Of a stretch of DNA of 64,000 nt, positions 47,328 to 55,046 are shown piece after piece. Positions within the stretch are counted from its first letter, which is position 1. Every line of letters begins with the position of its first letter. The notes under the pieces were generated by a model, which saw nothing but the letters and a program-made list of their open reading frames with translations, had not been told where the DNA came from and did no database searches. This DNA comes from Stenotrophomonas sp. UBA7346 (lineage in GTDB: Bacteria; Pseudomonadota; Gammaproteobacteria; Xanthomonadales; Xanthomonadaceae), in contig DKPB01000049.1 of the NCBI GenBank assembly GCA_002471015.1, forward strand, positions 6,022 to 70,021. The letters are read 5' to 3'. The position numbers and the translations under genes were made by a program.

Positions 47328-47682
47328 ATTCCAGCGTCTTCTCGAACGACTTCAGTTCGTGGCGGGCCATCGCCAGGTTGGCGTGGTTGCGGTCCAACAC
47401 CACGTACAGGAACAGGTCCTTGTTGCCTTCCAGCGGGCGGATCAGGTGGTACTGCTTGGACAAGGTCAGCAGGATGTCTTCGACCACGTCGGTCAATCCC
47501 AGCGAGTTTGCGACGCGGCGCTTGGCCCGGACCACGTCGGCGTTGCCGGCAGCGGCAACCTCCATGTTGATCGCACCACCACCGAGCGTGCTCAACGTCA
47601 TGCCGCTGTCCGCGTCGACCAATGCCGCACCGACAAAACCGGCGATGTTGCCCAAATCATCAAGCTTCAGGTTTGCAGCCAT
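47320..47682 (-). CDS. Roadblock/LC7 domain protein
   Basis: A 120-residue cytoplasmic protein of the Roadblock/longin type: MAANLKLDDLGNIAGFVGAALVDADSG, with the sheet GMTLSTLGGGAINMEVAAAG and LYVVLDRNHANLAMARHELKSF. Such proteins often act as GTPase-activating or scaffold partners of MglA-like small GTPases. No MglA gene is in the window, so its partner is elsewhere or unknown. The ATG at 47682 (MAANLKLDDL) is used; the longer frame covers the AraC gene upstream. Its stop lies within the tail of the frameshifted beta-lactamase gene on the other strand. Confidence 0.8.
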   Translation of the reverse strand: MAANLKLDDLGNIAGFVGAALVDADSGMTLSTLGGGAINMEVAAAGNADVVRAKRRVANSLGLTDVVEDILLTLSKQYHLIRPLEGNKDLFLYVVLDRNHANLAMARHELKSFEKTLEFK

Positions 47683-47713
47683 TTCCCATCCAGTAAATTG
47701 AGTGATGCCACAA

Positions 47714-47748
47714 CAAAAAAAGCCCGCCGGGAAGACTCCCAAGCGGGC
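47714..47748 (-). terminator. Rho-independent terminator of the AraC gene
   Basis: Read leftward: GCCCGC / GCGGGC stem with a long loop, then seven T residues. It lies about 70 bp after the AraC stop at 47817 and before the Roadblock gene, so the latter has its own promoter or relies on read-through. Confidence 0.8.
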
Positions 47749-47816
47749 GCCGGGCAGCATAGCGAAAAGCGTCGATACATGGCCAGCAAGGCCAGGCATA
47801 CCCCACGCGGGCAACC

Positions 47817-48662
47817 TCAGTTTTCGCGAAAAAACTGGCTGGGGCTCAGGCCAAAGCGGCGCTTGAACATGGTGGCAAAGGCGCTTGGGCTTTCGTAGCC
47901 CAGGGCGAGGGCCACGTCGATGACTTTTTCGCCAACGGCGAGCTGCTCCAGGGCGCGCAGCAACCGCGCCTGTTGCCGCCATTGGCCGAAGGTCATGCCC
48001 AGCTCGCGCGCGCACAGGCGCTGGATGGTTTTCACGTCCACCTGCAGGCGCGCGGCCCAGTCCTGCAGGGTGGACGCATCGTCGGGATGCCGTTCCAGCC
48101 GCCGGCCGATCTGGCGCAGGCGCGGGTCTCGCGGTTCGGGCAGATGCAGTGGCAGGACCGGCAAGGTCTGCACTTCGTCCAGGATCAGGCGCATCAGGCG
48201 GCCATCGCGGGAGTCTTCGGCATAGGATGGGGCGATCTGCGCGGCGGCGCGTATCAGCGCGGCCAGCAAGGGCGTGATCGACACCGCCGATGGCGTTGCC
48301 GGTGCCTGCGGCATGCAGTGCGGCAGGATATACAGGCTGCGCATCTGTACCGCACCGATGCAGTGCACTTGATGGCCGACACCGGCCGGCATCCAGATTG
48401 CACGTGTGCTGGGCACCACCCAGCGGCCCATGCCGGCACGTACCACCAGCACGCCGGTTTCGGCATAGACCAACTGGTGGCGGTCCGGGTGATGGTGCAG
48501 CGGGATCAGCGTGGTGGCGGCGTAGTCGCGGGCCTTGCAATACACCGCCGTGTTGGGGCCGGCCGGCAGCGGCAAGCGCCGGCCCTTGCGGTTGCTGGTG
48601 TCCTTTTCAAGAAGATGCATGACCATATCGCGCAGGATGGGCGGCGAGGGGGAATCTACCAT
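47817..48662 (-). CDS. AraC family transcriptional regulator, likely regulator of the divergent efflux gene
   Basis: A 281-residue regulator with an N-terminal cupin (LIPLHHHPDRHQLVYAETGV, RAIWMPAGVGHQVHC) and a C-terminal AraC domain (ASTLQDWAARLQVDVKTIQRL and EKVIDVALALGYESPSAFATMF). The ATG at 48662 has an excellent ribosome binding site, GAGGGGAGG, five bases upstream, and that site lies inside the first codons of the divergent transporter gene. Start codons of the two genes share the CATG at 48660-48663. It probably regulates the transporter; the drug or signal is unknown. Confidence 0.9.
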   Translation of the reverse strand: MVDSPSPPILRDMVMHLLEKDTSNRKGRRLPLPAGPNTAVYCKARDYAATTLIPLHHHPDRHQLVYAETGVLVVRAGMGRWVVPSTRAIWMPAGVGHQVHCIGAVQMRSLYILPHCMPQAPATPSAVSITPLLAALIRAAAQIAPSYAEDSRDGRLMRLILDEVQTLPVLPLHLPEPRDPRLRQIGRRLERHPDDASTLQDWAARLQVDVKTIQRLCARELGMTFGQWRQQARLLRALEQLAVGEKVIDVALALGYESPSAFATMFKRRFGLSPSQFFREN

Positions 48663-49908
48663 GCCGGCCTCCCCTCGGTTTCATGGCCATCCCATGTCGT
48701 CCACCGCGTCCGATATCAGTGCTGCTCCGTCCCCACAGCGTCGCCCGGTCGCGGTGGGCGTGCTTGCGGCCATCAGCAGTTCGCACCTGGTCAACGACAT
48801 GATGCAGTCGCTGATCCTGGCGCTGTACCCGATCTTCAAGGGCCAGTTCCACCTGAGCTTCGCCCAGGTGGGCCTGATCACGCTGACCTACCAGCTCACC
48901 GCGTCGCTGTTCCAGCCCTTGATCGGATTGCGCACGGACAAGCGGCCGGCGCCGTATTCGCTGCCGATGGGCATGCTGTCCACCTTGTGTGGTCTGTTGC
49001 TGCTGGCGTTCGCACCGAACTTCGTGACGGTGCTGCTGGCGGCGATGCTGGTCGGCATCGGCTCGGCGATCTTCCATCCGGAATCCTCGCGCATCGCGCG
49101 GCTGGCTTCCGGCGGCCGCCATGGCCTGTCGCAGTCGGTGTTCCAGCTTGGGGGCAACGCCGGCACTGCGGTGGGCCCGCTGCTGGCTGCGGCGGTGATC
49201 GTGCCGAATGGTCAGCGCAGCGTGGCGTGGTTTGCCTGTGCGGCCCTGTTGGGCATTGGCTTGCTGACCTACGTCAGCCGTTGGTACCAGCAGCATCTGC
49301 TGGCCGTGGCCGCGCAGCCCAAGGCGGCGGCCAAGCCGGCCAATCTGTTGCCGCCGAAAACCGTGGCCTGGGTGATCGGCATCCTGCTGGTGCTGATCTT
49401 CAGCAAGTACTTCTACATTGCCGGTTTGAGCAGCTATTACACGTTTTATCTGATCCAGAAATTCCACGTGTCGGTACAGAGCGCGCAGCTGCACCTGTTC
49501 GGTTTCCTCGCGGCGTCGGCGGCTGGCACCCTGATTGGCGGGCCGTTGGGTGACCGCATTGGCCGCAAGCCGGTGATCTGGGCCTCGATCCTGGGTGTGG
49601 CACCGTTCGCCCTGATCCTGCCGTACGCAGACCTGCAATGGACCATGATCCTGACGATGGTCATCGGTTTCGTGTTGTCCTCGGCATTCTCGGCCATCCT
49701 GGTCTATGCACAGGAATTGATGCCCAACCGCATCGGCACGGTGTCCGGCCTGTTCTTCGGCTTCGCCTTCGGCATGGGTGGCCTGGGTGCCGCGGTGCTC
49801 GGCGTGCTCGCCGACCACACCAGCATCCTCTGGGTCTACAAGGTGATCTCGTTCCTGCCATTGCTGGGCATCGTCGCGGCCTTGCTGCCGAACCCGCGCG
49901 CGCGCTGA
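48661..49908 (+). CDS. fsr: MFS efflux transporter, fosmidomycin-resistance (Fsr) type
   Basis: A 12-helix major facilitator of 415 residues. The Fsr-like signature is clear: SSSHLVNDMMQSLILALYPI, then SFAQVGLITLTYQLTASLFQPLIG, and GIGSAIFHPESSRIARLASGGR with the typical HPE motif. HGLSQSVFQLGGNAGTAVGPL is diagnostic of the FSR family. It would export small toxic compounds. ATG 48661 is favoured by AGGGGGA seven bases upstream; an ATG at 48694 has none. The start overlaps the AraC start codon on the other strand. The gene symbol reflects the family rather than proven substrate. Confidence 0.9.
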   Translation: MPASPRFHGHPMSSTASDISAAPSPQRRPVAVGVLAAISSSHLVNDMMQSLILALYPIFKGQFHLSFAQVGLITLTYQLTASLFQPLIGLRTDKRPAPYSLPMGMLSTLCGLLLLAFAPNFVTVLLAAMLVGIGSAIFHPESSRIARLASGGRHGLSQSVFQLGGNAGTAVGPLLAAAVIVPNGQRSVAWFACAALLGIGLLTYVSRWYQQHLLAVAAQPKAAAKPANLLPPKTVAWVIGILLVLIFSKYFYIAGLSSYYTFYLIQKFHVSVQSAQLHLFGFLAASAAGTLIGGPLGDRIGRKPVIWASILGVAPFALILPYADLQWTMILTMVIGFVLSSAFSAILVYAQELMPNRIGTVSGLFFGFAFGMGGLGAAVLGVLADHTSILWVYKVISFLPLLGIVAALLPNPRAR

Positions 49909-49958
49909 GGGGTGGATGCAATGCCCGGCCGTGGCCGGGCGGTGTTGCCCTGGGAACT

Positions 49959-51020
49959 TCAGGGTGCCGCTCGGTCCTGCGCGGCTTGGTACCAGTGTTG
50001 GCTGCGGTTGACGAGGTACACCACGGAAAGCATCACCGGCACTTCGATCAGCACGCCGACCACGGTGGCCAGGGCTGCACCGGAATGCACACCGAACAGG
50101 CTGACCGCGGTAGCCACCGCCAACTCGAAGAAGTTGCTGGCACCAATCAGCGCGGAAGGGCCGGCGACGCAATGGGCAACACCCAGCTTGCGGTTGAGCA
50201 GATAGGCCAGACCTGCGTTGAAATAGACCTGCAGCAGGATCGGCACGGCCAGCAGGGCGATGATCAGCGGCTGTTCAATGATCTGCCTGCCCTGGAAGCC
50301 AAACAGCAGCAACAGCGTGGCCAGCAAGGCAGTCAATGACAGCGGCCCCAGCCGTTCCAGCACATTATCCAGACGTGCCTGCCCGCCACTGCGCAGCAGC
50401 CATCGGCGTAGCAGCACGGCAATTGCGACCGGCAGCAGGATGTACAGGGCGACCGAGAATATCAGCGTTGCCCAAGGCACGCTGATTGCCGAGATGCCCA
50501 GCAACAGCGCCACCAACGGAGCGAACGCCAGCACCATGATGGCGTCGTTCAAGGCCACCTGGCTCAGGGTGAAGTTGGCATCGCCACGGCACAGGTTGCT
50601 CCATACGAACACCATTGCGGTGCAAGGCGCGGCGGCCAGCAGGATCAGGCCGGCCATATACGAATCAATCTGCTCGGCCGGCAACCACGCCGCAAACAGG
50701 TGGCGCAGGAACACGCCACCCAGCAGTGCCATCGAGAAGGGCTTCACCGCCCAGTTGATGAACACGGTGACGCCGATGCCGCGCCAGTGCTGGCCCACCT
50801 GGCGCATCGCGCCGAAGTCGACCTTCAGCAGCATCGGAATGATCATCAGCCACACCAGTACGGCCACCGGCAGGTTGACCTTGGCCAGTTCCATGCCGCC
50901 GAGCCGCGCGAATGCCGCCGGGAAGAGATGGCCAAGTAGGGTGCCGGCGAGGATGCACAAGGCCACCCAGACGCTGAGGTAGCGCTCGAACAGGCCCATG
51001 CGCACGACTTGTCCGGTCAC
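49959..51020 (-). CDS. acr3: Arsenite efflux transporter, ACR3 family
   Basis: An inner-membrane As(III)/H+ antiporter of 353 residues with ten helices. The conserved catalytic Cys133 lies in ILLAAAPCTAMVFVWSNL, and the conserved Glu is in VVGVLIEVPVML. LAKVNLPVAVLVWLMIIPMLLKVDF is the N-terminal family block. This is ACR3, not ArsB. The gene is downstream of arsC, which overlaps it by 4 bp (ATGA), so arsenate reduced by ArsC is handed on for export as arsenite. Convergent with fsr. Confidence 0.95.
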   Translation of the reverse strand: MTGQVVRMGLFERYLSVWVALCILAGTLLGHLFPAAFARLGGMELAKVNLPVAVLVWLMIIPMLLKVDFGAMRQVGQHWRGIGVTVFINWAVKPFSMALLGGVFLRHLFAAWLPAEQIDSYMAGLILLAAAPCTAMVFVWSNLCRGDANFTLSQVALNDAIMVLAFAPLVALLLGISAISVPWATLIFSVALYILLPVAIAVLLRRWLLRSGGQARLDNVLERLGPLSLTALLATLLLLFGFQGRQIIEQPLIIALLAVPILLQVYFNAGLAYLLNRKLGVAHCVAGPSALIGASNFFELAVATAVSLFGVHSGAALATVVGVLIEVPVMLSVVYLVNRSQHWYQAAQDRAAP

Positions 51021-51529
51021 CGCGTGTCCCCACCGTCGGCTGCCATCACGCCGATGGCAGCCAGTGCGGACTGCAGTGACTGACGGTCATCCCATACGGC
51101 AGGGGGCAGGGCAAGCAGCGCCCGCAGGCGCGCTTTGATGATGCGATGTGCCCGTGCGAATGCCGCACGCTTGGCCGCGTCATCGCCTGCAACCGCAGCC
51201 GGATCCGGTTGCCCCCAGTGCGTGCGCACGAAGTCGCCAAACACCACCGGGCAGGTTTCGGCGGCTGCGGCGTCGCAGACCGTAACGACCAGATGCAGGC
51301 GTGGGGCATCGGCAGCGGTGAACTCGTCCCAGGATTTGCTGCGCAGGCCGTCGCTGGCGAAACCTTCGGACTGCAGTTGCGTGATCGCCAACGGGTTGAC
51401 CGTGCCCGTGGGTTGGCTGCCCGCACTGAAGGCGGCAAACCGGTCGCCGCCCCAGGCCCGCAAGCTGGCTTCGGCAAGCACGCTGCGGGCACTGTTGCCG
51501 GTGCACAGGAAGAGGACGTTGCGGGTCAT
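51017..51529 (-). CDS. arsC: Thioredoxin-coupled arsenate reductase (low-molecular-weight phosphatase type)
   Basis: A 170-residue enzyme that reduces arsenate to arsenite. The P-loop is FLCTGNSARSVLAEA (Cys9 to Arg15), and the two further redox Cys are 85 and 93 in VTVCDAAAAETCPVVFG. This three-Cys layout matches the thioredoxin-dependent ArsC of Staphylococcus and Bacillus rather than the glutaredoxin type of plasmid R773. ATG 51529 is chosen at the MTRNVLFLC start; the longer frame is not supported. It sits between arsR and acr3. Confidence 0.94.
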   Translation of the reverse strand: MTRNVLFLCTGNSARSVLAEASLRAWGGDRFAAFSAGSQPTGTVNPLAITQLQSEGFASDGLRSKSWDEFTAADAPRLHLVVTVCDAAAAETCPVVFGDFVRTHWGQPDPAAVAGDDAAKRAAFARAHRIIKARLRALLALPPAVWDDRQSLQSALAAIGVMAADGGDTR

Positions 51530-51602
51530 GGCGATGGCTCGGTGCAGACAAGTGATTTGTGCAGGCAGGCGGCGCGGTCTGTGCGCATGCCGGTGGGTGG
51601 GT

Positions 51603-51932
51603 TCAGCAGCAGCTCTTGCCCTGCGTGGTGTTGCAGTTCGGGTCGGGCGAGCCCGCGCAGCAGTTCTCCGTGAGGTACGCGAGCAAGGCATTCATGGCCG
51701 GGTAGTTGGCTCGGTAACAGACATTGCGGCCGAGGTTCTCGCTCTGTACCAGTCCGGCTTGCACCAGTTCCTTGAGATGGAAGGACAGCGTCGCATTGGG
51801 CACGGACAGCGCCCCGGCAATGTCGCCGGCCATGCGTCCTTGCGGGCCGGCCTCCACCAGCAGGCGGAAGGCGGCAAGACGGGTCGGGTGGCCGAGCGCG
51901 GTGAGGCCGGCTATTGCCTGATTCATTTCCAT
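51603..51932 (-). CDS. arsR: ArsR family metalloregulator with C-terminal Cys cluster
   Basis: A 109-residue winged-helix repressor (TRLAAFRLLVEAGPQGRMAG, PNATLSFHLKELVQAGLVQS). Arsenite-binding Cys are at the C-terminus: Cys91, Cys92, Cys100, Cys108 and Cys109 in ENCCAGSPDPNC and GKSCC. This differs from E. coli ArsR, where the Cys triad lies in the DNA-recognition helix, and resembles ArsR types that sense As(III) at the C-terminal end. ATGs at 51932 and 51926 are both possible. It represses arsC-acr3 and probably arsH across a very short divergent gap. Confidence 0.92.
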   Translation of the reverse strand: MEMNQAIAGLTALGHPTRLAAFRLLVEAGPQGRMAGDIAGALSVPNATLSFHLKELVQAGLVQSENLGRNVCYRANYPAMNALLAYLTENCCAGSPDPNCNTTQGKSCC

Positions 51933-51949
51933 ATTTCTAGAATAGTGGA
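51933..51949. promoter_or_regulatory. Very short ars divergent control region
   Basis: Only 17 bp separate the outermost arsR and arsH ATGs. The gap contains the palindrome TTCTAGAA (51936-51943), a likely part of the ArsR operator. If the inner starts (51926 and 51971) are used, the gap is 44 bp, which is still very small. Confidence 0.5.
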
Positions 51950-52696
51950 ATGAATAAGAGCGAGCAAGCCATGTCCGATCCACTCCCGAACATCGATCCC
52001 CAGCTGCTCCCTGGCCTGCAGGCCGATCTGTTGGGTGCCGAATCGTGCACGCACCGGCCGCGCATCCTGTTGCTTTACGGCTCGCTGCGGCCGCAATCGT
52101 TCAGCCGCAAACTGGCGTTGGAAGCCGAACGCGTGCTGCAGCAACTGGGCGCGGAAACCCGCTTGTTCGATCCGCACGATCTGCCGCTGCTCGATAGTTG
52201 TGGCAAGGAGCATCCAAAGGTGCAGGAGTTGCGGGCGCTTTCCCTATGGTCGGAAGGGCAGGTATGGGTATCGCCGGAGCGGCACGGCACGCTGACGGGG
52301 GTGTTCAAGAACCAGATCGACTGGCTGCCGCTGGAAGATGGCAGCGTGCGTCCTACCCAGGGAAGGACCCTGGCGGTGATGCAGGTGTGCGGAGGCTCGC
52401 AGTCCTTCAATGTGGTCAACACCCTGCGCGTACTTGGCCGTTGGATGCGCATGGTCACCATCCCCAACCAATCCTCGGTACCCAAGGCCTGGCAGGAATT
52501 TGATGAACACGGGCGCATGCGGCCCTCGCCGTACTACGACCGGGTGGTCGACGTGATGGAAGAGCTGATGAAGTTCACCATGATGGTGCGCGGGCGCAGC
52601 GATTACCTGGTCAGCCGCTACAGCGAGCGCAAGGGTGCAGCCGAAGCCGCCCAACTGGCGCGCGCGGCGGGGGTGGTTGAAGCCAGCGCGCCCTGA
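51950..52696 (+). CDS. arsH: NADPH-dependent FMN reductase ArsH
   Basis: A 248-residue flavoprotein of the flavodoxin fold, known to oxidise trivalent organoarsenicals. RILLLYGSLRPQSFSRKLALEA binds FMN phosphate; SPERHGTLTGVFKNQIDWLPL and GRTLAVMQVCGGSQSFNVVNTLR are hallmarks of ArsH. Length is usual (about 240). The outer ATG (51950) is 17 bp from arsR; an ATG at 51971 (MSDPLPNID) is equally plausible. Together with arsC and acr3 it completes an inducible arsenic-resistance cluster. Confidence 0.95.
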   Translation: MNKSEQAMSDPLPNIDPQLLPGLQADLLGAESCTHRPRILLLYGSLRPQSFSRKLALEAERVLQQLGAETRLFDPHDLPLLDSCGKEHPKVQELRALSLWSEGQVWVSPERHGTLTGVFKNQIDWLPLEDGSVRPTQGRTLAVMQVCGGSQSFNVVNTLRVLGRWMRMVTIPNQSSVPKAWQEFDEHGRMRPSPYYDRVVDVMEELMKFTMMVRGRSDYLVSRYSERKGAAEAAQLARAAGVVEASAP

Positions 52697-52710
52697 GTTG
52701 CCGCGACCGG

Positions 52711-52751
52711 CCTTCCTCTCTTTCGCTGCGCGTAGGGGGGGCTGGGGAGGG
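52711..52751. repeat. G-rich palindromic repeat downstream of arsH
   Basis: CTCTCTTTCGCTGCGCG followed by AGGGGGGGCTGGGGAGGG, a diverged copy of the family seen at 12.65 and 41.8 kb. It marks the end of the arsenic cluster and lies 136 bp before the promoter of the DeoR-type gene. Confidence 0.6.
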
Positions 52752-52875
52752 ACAGTCTCCTTGCGTTTGCACCCGGATCGTCCGATCACGCATGCAGTGG
52801 CTCGTGATCTGGTTGTGCATCAGCGCAAGAGGTGGGGGCGCATGTGCCGGATTGGGATGCATGCGCTCTTTCATT

Positions 52876-52915
52876 CGTGCATGATGTTGCACGTTTTGTA
52901 CTGTTTGTGCATTAT
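52876..52915 (+). promoter_or_regulatory. Candidate promoter and operator of the DeoR-MFS unit
   Basis: TTGCAC (52887-52892), a 17-bp spacer and CATTAT (52910-52915) look like a sigma-70 promoter in an AT-richer stretch. A dyad CGTGCA-TGATGT-TGCACG (52876-52893) covers the -35 box, so a repressor bound there would block it. The DeoR-type protein encoded just downstream is the likely ligand. Confidence 0.5.
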
Positions 52916-53007
52916 TTGATTGAGGGAAGCATTCGCGCCCCACGGCGATCCTGATGCCGCTTGGGCTGATTCCCAGCCAGATCCACATCAATGCAGAACG
53001 CCATCAC

Positions 53008-53796
53008 ATGACTGCCCCGGACCCCGACGCGCTGCCGCAGGAGCGCCAGCAACGCATCCTCGACCAGCTCCGCAAGCAGGGCCGGGTGGTGGCCAATGAG
53101 TTGGCACTGGCGTTCGCGGTTTCCGAGGATTCCATCCGCCGTGATCTGCGTGAGATGGCCGCCAAAGGCCTGTGTCGGCGGGTGTATGGCGGGGCGTTGC
53201 TGCCGACGCCGCAGTTCGACACCTTGCCCCAACGGGTGGGGCGGGATGATCCGGAGCGCAGTGCCCTGGCCGTCCATGCCGCCTCGCTGCTGTTGCCGGG
53301 ACAGGTAGTGTTGATGGATGCCGGTTCCACCAATGTCGCAATTGCGCGCGCGCTGCGGGATACCGCTTTGACCGTGGTCACCAATGCGCCAGCCGTTGCC
53401 GATGCCTTGGCCGGTGCGCAGGCCGCCGAGGTGGTGATGATCGGTGGCAGGATCGATCCGCGCAGTGGCGGCGCCATCGGTTCCATTGCCTTGCAGCAGC
53501 TGACCGAGCTGCAGGCCGATGTCTGCATCCCCGGTGTCTGCGCGGTCGATCCTGAGACCGGCATCTGGGGCATCAACGCAGAGGAATGTGCGTTCAAGCA
53601 GGCCATGCTTCGGGCCAGCGATGCCACGCTGATCGTCGCCAGCAACGAGAAGCTTGGCGCGCGTGGCAGTTTCCGCATCGCCGGTATCGAGCAGGTTGAT
53701 CAACTGCTGATCAGCGACCGCGTCGGCACGGAAATGCAGGAGCGGCTGGCCCCCTTCGCCCAGCGGCTGCACCGGGTTGTCGTCGCAAAAGACTGA
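53008..53796 (+). CDS. DeoR family transcriptional regulator
   Basis: A 262-residue repressor. N-terminal helix-turn-helix: LPQERQQRILDQLRKQGRVV, ANELALAFAVSEDSIRRDLREMAAKGL, then the family turn CRRVYGGALL. The C-terminal sugar-phosphate isomerase-like sensor domain has VVLMDAGSTNVAIARAL, TNAPAVADAL and the phosphate loop ASNEKLGARGSFRIAG. DeoR proteins usually sense phosphorylated sugars. ATG 53008 is preferred over an in-frame codon at 52954. The MFS gene follows 51 bp later and probably forms an operon with it. Confidence 0.92.
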   Translation: MTAPDPDALPQERQQRILDQLRKQGRVVANELALAFAVSEDSIRRDLREMAAKGLCRRVYGGALLPTPQFDTLPQRVGRDDPERSALAVHAASLLLPGQVVLMDAGSTNVAIARALRDTALTVVTNAPAVADALAGAQAAEVVMIGGRIDPRSGGAIGSIALQQLTELQADVCIPGVCAVDPETGIWGINAEECAFKQAMLRASDATLIVASNEKLGARGSFRIAGIEQVDQLLISDRVGTEMQERLAPFAQRLHRVVVAKD

Positions 53797-53847
53797 TGCA
53801 GTGGCTTGATCGCGCGCACCGGCAATGGAAACAACAAGGAACAACAA

Positions 53848-54987
53848 GTGACGCATCCAACAGGACTACAGCGCAGCCAGCAGATGGCCACGCGCGCCGC
53901 ATTCTTCATCCCCGGTTTCGCGATTGCCTGCTGGGCACCGCTGGTGCCGTTCGCCAAGGCCCGCGCTGGTCTTGATGACGCATTGCTTGGGGTGCTGCTG
54001 CTATGCCTGGGCTTGGGTTCGCTGTTGTCCATGCCGCTGGCGGGCATGCTGGCCGCGCGTCATGGTTGCCGCACGGTGATGTTGGCTACCGTATTGATGA
54101 TGGTATTGATGCTGCCCTTGTTGGCGGTTGCCTCCTCGCCGCTGACCATCGGTGTCGTGCTGCTGGTGTTCGGTGCCGGCATCGGTGCCATGGACTGCGT
54201 GATGAACATGCAGGCGGTGGTGGTGGAGCGCGAATCCGGCCGCGCGATGATGTCGGGCTTCCATGCCTTCTACAGCATTGGGGCGCTGTCTGGCGCAGCC
54301 TTGGTGACCTTGCTGTTGTCGATTGGCGGCGGTGCCGTGTTGTCCACTTTGGTGGTGGCTGCCGGCGTTGTCGCGATCACGGCATTGTCATCGCGCCGGT
54401 GGCGCAGTGAACGTGCCGAGCAGGGCGAAAGCAGTTTCGCGCTGCCGCGTGGCGTGGTGATCGTGATTGGTGTCGTATGCTTCATCAGCTTCCTGGCCGA
54501 AGGCTCGATGCTGGATTGGAGTGCGGTGTTCCTGCATGAAGTGCGCGGGGTAGAGCTTGCCCATGCCGGTTGGGGCTTTGTTGCCTTCAATATCGCCATG
54601 ACCGCCACGCGCCTGTTCGGCGACCGGCTGGTGAACCAGCTTGGGCCGAGCATGGCGGTGCTGCTCGGGGGGCTGCTCGCATGTGCAGGCTTCGTGTTGG
54701 CCACCCTGGTGCCAAGTTTCGCTGTAGCGCTGCTGGGCTACGCGCTGGTTGGCATTGGTTGCGCCAATATCGTGCCGGTGATGTTCAGCCTTGCCGGGCG
54801 GCAGACCCGCATGCCGGAGAGCGTGGCCATTCCAGCCGTCACCACGATGGGGTACGCGGGCGTGCTGCTGGGCCCGGCGGCAATCGGTTTCGTTGCCCAG
54901 CAGTGGTCGCTGCCGTCTGCATTCCTGATGGCGGCGGCGGCGCTTGCGCTTGTCGCGGTAGTTGGTTCGATGCTGCGGGTACGCTGA
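53848..54987 (+). CDS. MFS transporter (YbjJ-like)
   Basis: A 379-residue major facilitator with 12 predicted helices: RAAFFIPGFAIACWAPLVPFAKARAGLDD, GVVLLVFGAGIGAMDCVMNMQAVVVER and SGFHAFYSIGALSGAALVTLL. The 'MDC.MN' helix and 'FHA.YS.G' loop are typical of the YbjJ/FucP-like branch. The start is GTG 53848, with AAGGA eight bases upstream; the longer frame overlaps the DeoR stop region. Substrate unknown; the DeoR neighbour suggests a sugar or sugar derivative. Confidence 0.88.
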   Translation: MTHPTGLQRSQQMATRAAFFIPGFAIACWAPLVPFAKARAGLDDALLGVLLLCLGLGSLLSMPLAGMLAARHGCRTVMLATVLMMVLMLPLLAVASSPLTIGVVLLVFGAGIGAMDCVMNMQAVVVERESGRAMMSGFHAFYSIGALSGAALVTLLLSIGGGAVLSTLVVAAGVVAITALSSRRWRSERAEQGESSFALPRGVVIVIGVVCFISFLAEGSMLDWSAVFLHEVRGVELAHAGWGFVAFNIAMTATRLFGDRLVNQLGPSMAVLLGGLLACAGFVLATLVPSFAVALLGYALVGIGCANIVPVMFSLAGRQTRMPESVAIPAVTTMGYAGVLLGPAAIGFVAQQWSLPSAFLMAAAALALVAVVGSMLRVR

Positions 54988-55046
54988 GCAAGGCTGCTTT
55001 GTCGGATAACTGGGGCCTGCGTTGGTACTTCTGGTCATCGCCGCCT

